From assembly GCA_021825365.1 (NCBI GenBank), contig JAKAHR010000023.1, positions 1 through 53,600 on the forward strand: 53,600 nt of DNA, given 5' to 3'. This document shows, piece after piece, positions 49,332 to 53,600 of this stretch. The notes beneath the pieces are model-generated. The model worked only from the letters and a program-made list of their open reading frames with translations. It had not been told where the DNA came from and did no database searches. The DNA comes from Nitrospirota bacterium (GTDB lineage: Bacteria; Nitrospirota; Thermodesulfovibrionia; Thermodesulfovibrionales; UBA6898). The translations under genes were made by a program, and so were the position numbers. Within the stretch, counting starts at the first letter, position 1. Each line of letters starts with the position of its first letter.

Positions 49332-49361
49332 ATTGTAGGGTGAACGATCGTTCACTGTCAA
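49332..49361 (-). promoter_or_regulatory. lexA promoter, leaderless
   Basis: TTGACA (49361-49356), an 18-nt spacer and TACAAT (49337-49332), which ends 6 nt before the ATG at 49325. It is the best -35/-10 pair among the leaderless starts here. Confidence 0.85.
49340..49355. promoter_or_regulatory. SOS box (LexA operator), GAAC-N4-GTTC type
   Basis: GTGAACGATCGTTCAC is a perfect 16-bp palindrome that fills the spacer between the -35 and -10 of lexA. The core GAACGATCGTTC is the type known from Firmicutes and some other phyla, not the CTGT-N8-ACAG type of gamma-proteobacteria. Confidence 0.85.
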
Positions 49362-49426
49362 GCAGGGCTGCTGCTTGACATCCCCGGGGGTACTATGGTG
49401 TTATACATACCGCGTATTTGTAGCCG

Positions 49427-49499
49427 CGAAAGGGCAAAACCCGGGTAACCGGGTGACGCAAAACTACCTGTCCCTGCCGAGGGATAGAGGGGTTGCCAA
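49427..49499 (+). ncRNA. GEMM-I (cyclic di-GMP type) riboswitch aptamer
   Basis: GCGAAAGGGCAAAACC, then CCGG-GTAA-CCGG (a GNRA tetraloop hairpin), then GTGACGCAAAACTACC, a second hairpin (TCCC TGCCGA GGGA), and GGGGTTGCC closing P1. This is the GEMM-I consensus: GGCAAA, GNRA-capped P2, GACGCAAA and the tetraloop receptor helix. The ligand is c-di-GMP or, in the GEMM-Ib variant, 3',3'-cGAMP; I cannot decide which. It is followed by a terminator and a two-CW protein gene. Confidence 0.85.
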
Positions 49500-49517
49500 A
49501 GGCTGATCGATGGCAAG

Positions 49518-49546
49518 GCTTGCCCTTTCGGGTAAGCTTTTTTTTT
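49518..49546 (+). terminator. Riboswitch expression-platform terminator
   Basis: GCTTGCCC (49518-49525), TTTC and GGGTAAGC (49530-49537) form a hairpin followed by nine T residues. The 5' arm region GGCAAGGCTTGCC can pair in other ways with the aptamer's closing strand GGGGTTGCC, so ligand binding could switch the terminator. Confidence 0.85.
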
Positions 49547-49616
49547 GCGCAGGGAACGCATGGTGACCGCTGATACCGGCCCATCGATCATTAGCTGGGA
49601 GAAAGGAGGTGTGAAA

Positions 49617-49925
49617 TTGGAAAAAATCAACTGCTGGGAGTTCAAGAGGTGCGGAAGGGAGCCGGAGGGTTCTCATGCCCAAGATCTGGGCGTATGTCCG
49701 GCGACACAGGAGGACCGTCTCCACGGCACCCACGGAGGCCGTAAGGCGGGCAGGTCGTGCTGGGTTTTGGCTGGCACTCTCTGTGGCGGAAAGGTCCAGG
49801 GGACCTTTGCCCAGAAGTTCAGAAATTGCGAGACGTGCGACTTTTACCAGAAGGTAAAGCAGGAAGAATTTCCGAAGTTTCAGCTTTCAGCCATTCTGAT
49901 CAACAAACTGCAAAGAAGCAACTGA
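49617..49925 (+). CDS. Two-CW domain protein
   Basis: The protein has 102 residues. I take the TTG at 49617, which has AAAGGAGG 7 nt upstream; the GTG at 49611 is too close to that site. The two CW motifs are N5-C6-W-E-F-K-R-C12-G and S47-C48-W-V-L-A-G-T-L-C56, with C27 between and a final C71-x2-C74 (NCETCDFY), the pattern of 'two-CW domain' proteins. The cysteines probably bind metal or a cluster. The function is unknown. It is controlled by a GEMM-I riboswitch and terminator just upstream and has its own terminator. Confidence 0.82.
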   Translation: MEKINCWEFKRCGREPEGSHAQDLGVCPATQEDRLHGTHGGRKAGRSCWVLAGTLCGGKVQGTFAQKFRNCETCDFYQKVKQEEFPKFQLSAILINKLQRSN

Positions 49926-49946
49926 TACTCAACCGTGAAAATACGG

Positions 49947-49979
49947 GGGATCAGGCCTCTCCGGCCTGGTCCCTTTTTT
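49947..49979 (+). terminator. Intrinsic terminator of the two-CW gene
   Basis: GGGATCAGGCC pairs with GGCCTGGTCCC and is followed by TTTTTT, 21 nt after the stop. Confidence 0.9.
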
Positions 49980-50107
49980 CATGAGCAGCAACCGGCTCCG
50001 GTGCCGCCATCATGAGCGCCTGTTTGTAAATGAATGTGCCGGACACTATAATAACCAGTAGAAGGTCATCCCTGTTATGCGTGCGGCTGTTTGCGGAGAG
50101 GAATGAG

Positions 50108-51070
50108 ATGAACGCATCAAGGCTTGTTTCGGGCCTGCAGAACAGGCTGTGGATTTTGCCGGCCCTGTGCATCCTCACGATCATTATCGGGCAGTTATGC
50201 GCTGCAAAGTGCGCCTTTATCCAGGGAGATATCCTCGGTATTGATCTGAATGTCTTCGGCATCCTTTTTTATTCCCTGCTCCTTGTATTACTCCTGGTGC
50301 ATGGAAAATTCTATCCTGAGGATCGGCTCATGAAGGCGATAGCCGCTGTTGCGTCGGCGGGCGTCGGGGCTGAACTGATCCTCATAAAATTCCAGGTCGA
50401 AAACAGCGTCTATTGCCCGAAATGCCTTATCTCGGGTTTCTTTTTTCTCGTCCTTTTTTCCCTGGTTGCCCGGCACCTGAAAAAATGGGTCATCATCCTT
50501 CTGATCGCTGCCGGCCTGCTCTTCGCCTCTTTCACCTTCAACGGCTCGATTATTCCCTCGTATGCGGCTGAGCCGTATCCGCAGTTCGGTTCCGACAAGG
50601 CGCGGGTCGAGGTTATTGTTTATTCGGATTATTTCTGCCCGCACTGCAGGAAGATAGATGAGCAGGTGAATGCCGGCCTGGTCAAACTCAGGGACAGGGT
50701 CAGGATACGTTTTATCGATGTCCCTCTCCACCCGGGGTCCCTTGAATATGCGGAGGTATTTCTCTATGTCTGGTTTGTCTCGGGAAACAACCTCGAAACC
50801 GCGGTCAGGGTGAGGGAACTGCTTTTTGACGCTGCCGTGAAGAAGACGGACCAGGCAGGGGTCATCGCCCTGCTGAAGTCGAAGGGCATCGCCGTAAAAT
50901 CCGACAGGGAGAAGGCGCGCTCGGTCTTCCGCGGCTTGTACAACGAATCCCTGAAGACAGACAAGGTGAACGCAACGCCGGCAGTCGTTATCGTCAGGGG
51001 TGGAGAAAGAAAAAAATATGTGGGAGGGAAGGATATCCTGAAGGCCCTGGAGGAACTTTCCTCTCCCTGA
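50108..51070 (+). CDS. VKOR-DsbA fusion, disulfide bond formation protein
   Basis: The protein has 320 residues from the ATG at 50108, which has GAGAGGAATGAG upstream. The membrane part (about 1-150; four or five helices) has the vitamin K epoxide reductase cysteines: loop C31 and C35, and active C103-x2-C106 (YCPKC). The periplasmic part (about 155-320) is thioredoxin-like, with F-C177-P-H-C180 and the cis-Pro in VNATPAVVI. It would oxidise periplasmic proteins and pass electrons to quinones in one polypeptide, replacing DsbA/DsbB. A TATAAT lies at 50047-50052. Confidence 0.92.
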   Translation: MNASRLVSGLQNRLWILPALCILTIIIGQLCAAKCAFIQGDILGIDLNVFGILFYSLLLVLLLVHGKFYPEDRLMKAIAAVASAGVGAELILIKFQVENSVYCPKCLISGFFFLVLFSLVARHLKKWVIILLIAAGLLFASFTFNGSIIPSYAAEPYPQFGSDKARVEVIVYSDYFCPHCRKIDEQVNAGLVKLRDRVRIRFIDVPLHPGSLEYAEVFLYVWFVSGNNLETAVRVRELLFDAAVKKTDQAGVIALLKSKGIAVKSDREKARSVFRGLYNESLKTDKVNATPAVVIVRGGERKKYVGGKDILKALEELSSP

Positions 51071-51126
51071 TACGGGTGTTGACAACGGGTCCCTTTCGGC
51101 GTACAGTCAGGCAAAGGGGTTTATAT

Positions 51127-51408
51127 ATGCCATTTAGCTGCGTCCAGAGAAGAAGACACCCGAGGCATGTGTTCAGCAACCTCATAGAATTGCGCGTCAC
51201 GCCCCCTTCGGCGAATAAAAAAATATCCGGTACTGCGGTCAATATCAATGCGAAGGGTCTATGTCTGTATACTGCCGACCTGCTGACCGAAGGCGAGACC
51301 GTTGAGATCATAAACGATGTGCCGATGGCCTTTACGAAGGCGACGGTAAAATGGGTGAAGGCGTATTCCGGAGATTTCTACAGGGTAGGGCTCACGTTCA
51401 TCGAATAA
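51127..51408 (+). CDS. PilZ-domain protein
   Basis: The 93-residue protein is read from the ATG at 51127, with AAAGGGG 8 nt upstream. It is a single PilZ domain: the RxxxR-like RRRHPRH near 9-15 and the (D/N)xSxxG-like NINAKGLCLY, then VKWVKAYSGDFYRVGLTFIE. PilZ domains bind c-di-GMP and transmit it to motility, adhesion or export functions. It follows the VKOR-DsbA gene by 56 bp. Together with the upstream GEMM riboswitch it points to c-di-GMP signalling at this locus. Confidence 0.85.
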   Translation: MPFSCVQRRRHPRHVFSNLIELRVTPPSANKKISGTAVNINAKGLCLYTADLLTEGETVEIINDVPMAFTKATVKWVKAYSGDFYRVGLTFIE

Positions 51409-51509
51409 CCCGTCTTTTGATCTTTTAGGCCTCTGCCGGTTTGTCCCGCAGTCAAAAGCATCGCAGAAGATCAGATGAAACCGTTCTGCTCGCGTGATAA
51501 AGAGAGAAT

Positions 51510-51541
51510 AAAAAAAAGGGTTACAGAAAATCTGTAACCCT
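51510..51541 (-). terminator. Terminator left of the tRNA-Thr fragment
   Basis: AGGGTTACAG (51517-51526) pairs with CTGTAACCCT (51532-51541); read leftward it is followed by eight T residues. It lies 7 bp beyond the tRNA 3' end, so it is probably the original terminator of the tRNA gene. Confidence 0.85.
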
Positions 51542-51548
51542 CTGTATA

Positions 51549-51593
51549 TGGAGCCGGGAATCGGACTCGAACCGACGACCTGCTGATTACGAA
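51549..51593 (-). other. tRNA-Thr(CGU) 3' half: attachment-site remnant
   Basis: Read leftward from 51593: anticodon loop TTCGTAA (anticodon CGT), stem strand TCAGC, variable loop AGGTC, T arm GTCGG-TTCGAGT-CCGAT, acceptor strand TCCCGGC, T and CCA. All are canonical. The bases before the anticodon loop (CAACA) cannot pair with TCAGC, and no D arm or 5' acceptor strand follows to the right. It is therefore the 3' half left when an element integrated into a tRNA-Thr gene; the intact gene should lie beyond the right edge of the window. Confidence 0.85.
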
Positions 51594-51997
51594 TGTTGCG
51601 TTCTAGTAGCCGTAACTTGCTATTGCATAATGATTAATTGGGCAATCCGCGACTGCTTTGCTTGTCTGAAAAATCCAATAAATCCAGCAAGTAATTAATG
51701 TCATTTTGGGAATATGAGAACATTATACACGTCGTAAGAGCCTAAATAAGGGTGCCCAATTACACGAAGTATGTCTGCAGACCAGATTCCCCTCCGTATC
51801 TATTGAAGGCGAGCTCTCCTCGAGCACGTCATTGTTTAGGGGAGGGCATCCTTGGGGATCGGGGAATGGATGCCCTCCCATGGGAAAGGAGCGGCTATGG
51901 AGGGTAGAATGCCGCACCCGTGGCATTTTAGCCCTGCATCAATATCTCCGTCAACTCAAGAAATGACTCATCTCCGGCTTTCACCATGATGAGGTCA
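51594..51997. other. Non-coding start of the integrated element
   Basis: No convincing gene. A stem-loop with 12-bp arms (GGGAGGGCATCC and GGATGCCCTCCC, about 51840-51879, 16-nt loop) is the only clear structure. The segment 51600-51780 is AT-rich. A 67-residue frame at 51723-51926 (minus) has no ribosome site and an atypical composition. Confidence 0.55.
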
Positions 51998-52279
51998 TTA
52001 CCAGAGATTGGGAACCTCCTCAGGTAATAAGTCCTTTCTAAACAATAGTTGCCATATCCGATTAAGAACCCACCGAATGACTACCGCTACAATCCAATAA
52101 GGGAAAAGAAAAATAAGGAATACAAACGGAACTGCCACGAAACTGCGGCACTCGGTTCTCCGAGGGATCCGGGGAGCCGACCGTACCGGAGCTGCGCTCG
52201 GGTCGATCCATTCCCCGCAATAGCGGCATTTAACTGCTGCATCGTCCAGCCTTCCTATGCAATACGGACATGTCTTCAT
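51998..52279 (-). CDS. Zinc-ribbon membrane protein
   Basis: The protein has 93 residues from the ATG at 52279, preceded by AGGAGGTGAA. It opens MKTCPYCIGRLDDAAVKCRYCGEW, a CPxC/CRxC zinc ribbon. A linker with prolines follows and then one or two membrane helices (SFVAVPFVFLIFLFPYWIVA, then VVIRWVLNRIW). Small zinc-ribbon membrane proteins of this kind are common and of unknown function. Confidence 0.75.
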   Translation of the reverse strand: MKTCPYCIGRLDDAAVKCRYCGEWIDPSAAPVRSAPRIPRRTECRSFVAVPFVFLIFLFPYWIVAVVIRWVLNRIWQLLFRKDLLPEEVPNLW

Positions 52280-52389
52280 TTCACCTCCTCGGGGCACATT
52301 CTCCCCGCCATTATGGATAATCTTGCCCCTGTTCTGGACAGTGAACCCGCACAGTGATGCTCTTTGTTATCGACTTTGGTCATGACAGG

Positions 52390-52680
52390 TTATACCTCCC
52401 GGGATGCTTTTGTGGTCTTATGCAGAAAGATCTGAGTGCCAAGGAACCTGTCGAAGCTGCTCCACAGGGTCTCTGAAGCCGGCTCCTTCAGATGGCAGGT
52501 GAGGTGGTTGAGCTTGGCATCGGTATTGTCGATCATGTGAAGCGCCAGGGCCTCGGCTGTTGCCGGCCTCACAGGACTGCCGTAATCGGGCTCGCCATGA
52601 TGGGATATGATCATGTGCTTAAGGACGAGAGCAAGGTCCCCGGGGAAGTCCTCTATCAGCGCTATCTTCTCCTCTATCAT
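52390..52680 (-). pseudogene. C-terminal fragment of a YhaM-like HD exoribonuclease
   Basis: The 96 residues start MIEEKIALIEDFPGDLALVL, then KHMIISHHGEPDYGSPVRP, TAEALALHMIDNTDAKLN and end after SFDRFLGTQIF. This is the end of the HD domain (HHGE) and the C-terminus of 3'-5' exoribonucleases of the YhaM family, which are normally about 310 residues. The N-terminal two thirds are missing, and the bases just upstream (a stop in frame, then AT-rich DNA of another gene on the opposite strand) show a recombination joint near 52681. Confidence 0.8.
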
Positions 52681-52686
52681 GGTGCG

Positions 52687-53013
52687 CTAATATGGGTGCT
52701 ACAGTTTCTAGCGATCGATGTAGGTGCAGATGCAATGGTTATTACTGAAGGCTACAGAACTGAGGACGATTATAAATATTTGGTAAAAAGATATGACAGC
52801 AAGAGAGTGGCAAAAAAAAGTTTTCATATGGATGGTTTGGCTGCCGATGTTACGGTTTCAATTGCTGGCAAATCTGCAAAGGAAGCATACGACGTGCTAA
52901 GAGGTTCGGCTGACTACATTATCGGCAATAGCGGGGGGATGAAGTGTTATCCAACAGAAAATTTTATACACATTGATATACGGGGGGTGCGGTACCGTGA
53001 AAATTGCAAATGA
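52687..53013 (+). pseudogene. Peptidase M15-like gene, 5' end missing
   Basis: From about 52687 the plus strand encodes VLQFLAIDVGADAMVITEGY, then RTEDDYKYL, then KSFHMDGLAADVTV and NFIHIDIRG. The SxHxxGxAxD motif and the later HxD are the zinc-binding set of M15-type D-Ala-D-Ala peptidases. The usual N-terminal 20-30 residues are replaced by antisense YhaM sequence, and there is no ribosome site or start at the joint. The codons are far more AT-rich than the DNA to the left. The element may have carried it as a phage-type lysin. Confidence 0.65.
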
Positions 53014-53014
53014 T

Positions 53015-53554
53015 ATGAATTATAGGTGGACTATGATTGTCGCCCTGCTCATATTTTGGGGGTGCCATAACCAGGTGCATGGCGAAATGGTGGAATTAAG
53101 CAAAGTATCCTTTCACGATGAAATTAGAGAAATAATAATTACCGACGCAAATAAAGACGGAATCAGAGAAGTGTTGGTTCTTCATAATCAACGGGAACAG
53201 CTTGATATGCTCAGTATTATTGAGGCAGACAAACAACGCGGATTTGTAAGTAAACTTATTTTGCAGGAATCCAATTATATTTTGCTTTTAAAGCATATTG
53301 ATTTTGATGAGTCATTATTGATTCAAAAGGTGCCACGCCGTTCCTTGAATGATTCGCAATTCTTTAAACTGATCTACAAGGATAATAACTATTTGCCAGT
53401 CAAATTCAGCATTAATGATGTTCTTATTGATTGGCCAAATGAAGATTATATAGCCTCAGGAAGTTTTGAAAGGTCCGGTGGCCGGGTTTGTTTGGACAGC
53501 CTGAAGCGTTTTATAAGTGGTAAGCTGCCTGTTCATGCTGCTACCTGCTTCTGA
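53015..53554 (+). CDS. Exported protein of unknown function
   Basis: The 179-residue protein is read from the ATG at 53015, 1 nt after the M15 stop; a GTG at 52997 is the alternative. A signal peptide with a Cys (MNYRWTMIVALLIFWGC) suggests export, perhaps as a lipoprotein with a poor lipobox. The mature part is beta-rich (REIIITDANKDGIREVLVLH has a calcium-loop-like DANKDG). It is AT-rich like its neighbour. No family is recognised. It is probably co-transcribed with the M15 fragment. Confidence 0.65.
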   Translation: MNYRWTMIVALLIFWGCHNQVHGEMVELSKVSFHDEIREIIITDANKDGIREVLVLHNQREQLDMLSIIEADKQRGFVSKLILQESNYILLLKHIDFDESLLIQKVPRRSLNDSQFFKLIYKDNNYLPVKFSINDVLIDWPNEDYIASGSFERSGGRVCLDSLKRFISGKLPVHAATCF

Positions 53555-53600
53555 GGTAGTGTACCCCAGTAAACATCATCCGGGGTCCTTCGGTCAAGGC

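Noticed and set aside
51549..51593. A complete tRNA gene
   Set aside because: Only the 3' half folds; the D arm, 5' acceptor strand and 5' anticodon stem are absent.
51723..51926. 67-codon minus-strand frame in the integrated element
   Set aside because: No ribosome site, a large hairpin inside, and a composition unlike protein-coding DNA.
53555..53600. Possible insertion-sequence end (TGAGGTAGTGTACCCCAGT) at the right edge
   Set aside because: Too short to recognise a terminal repeat; nothing beyond it is visible.
1..53600. CRISPR array, rRNA operon, replication origin
   Set aside because: No regularly spaced direct repeats, no rRNA sequence and no DnaA-box cluster were seen on reading.

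Overview
The window reads as a chromosome segment of a Gram-negative bacterium with rather high GC, probably an anaerobe related to Nitrospirota or Desulfobacterota. The basis is the mix of families: HDOD, PAS and two-CW signalling proteins, a DsrE protein, a secretin-type STN protein, lipoproteins, a VKOR-DsbA fusion and c-di-GMP signalling. The lineage is an inference; there is no rRNA or other marker gene.

Layout. 0-3.2 kb: the end of an ISL3-type insertion sequence that cuts a large secreted VCBS/Ig-like protein gene. 3.6-15 kb: metabolic and stress genes (MBL hydrolase, glycogen phosphorylase, universal stress protein, radical SAM-HhH protein, zincin, STN protein, FMN reductase, EamA exporter, receiver, HD hydrolase, aldehyde dehydrogenase). 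15-20.7 kb: small and odd proteins: a 52-residue Cys4 protein, a free-standing IF-2 C-terminal half without GTPase, an exported protein with three exact CxC-x3-CxC-x9-CxC repeats, DsrE, DUF1059, a PAS-only protein, a ferritin-like protein and a lipoprotein. 20.7-25.9 kb: htpG behind a perfect CIRCE element, a glyoxalase-fold gene remnant, DUF362-ferredoxin and membrane proteins. 25.9-30.4 kb: a phospho-signalling cluster (zinc ribbon-FHA-class III cyclase, transmembrane Ser/Thr kinase, PP2C phosphatase, MBL hydrolase). 30.5-43.5 kb: cysteine synthase, an HDOD protein overlapping a histidine-less kinase/receiver hybrid, MsrAB, HrpB, YkgJ, a GroES domain fused to a histone H1-like tail, a PAS/zinc-ribbon protein and adenine deaminase. 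43.6-49.3 kb: accessory and SOS genes (Pol IV, RAYT transposase with REP palindromes, RelE/antitoxin pair, antitoxin remnant, a Ser/Thr kinase with a new N-terminal repeat, a nucleotidyltransferase pair, LexA). 49.4-51.4 kb: a GEMM-I riboswitch with terminator ahead of a two-CW protein, a VKOR-DsbA protein and a PilZ protein. 51.5-53.6 kb: a tRNA-Thr 3' half marking the edge of an integrated element that runs out of the window, holding broken, AT-richer genes.

Two regulatory themes recur. At least five genes have a -10 hexamer ending 5-6 nt before the ATG and no Shine-Dalgarno sequence, which implies leaderless mRNAs. Extended -10 promoters (TGnTAnnnT) are common. The strongest candidates for undescribed biology are the GroES-H1 fusion, the lone IF-2 C1-C2 protein next to a small Cys4 protein, the triple-repeat Cys-rich exported protein, and the repeat-fused kinase beside the nucleotidyltransferase pair.
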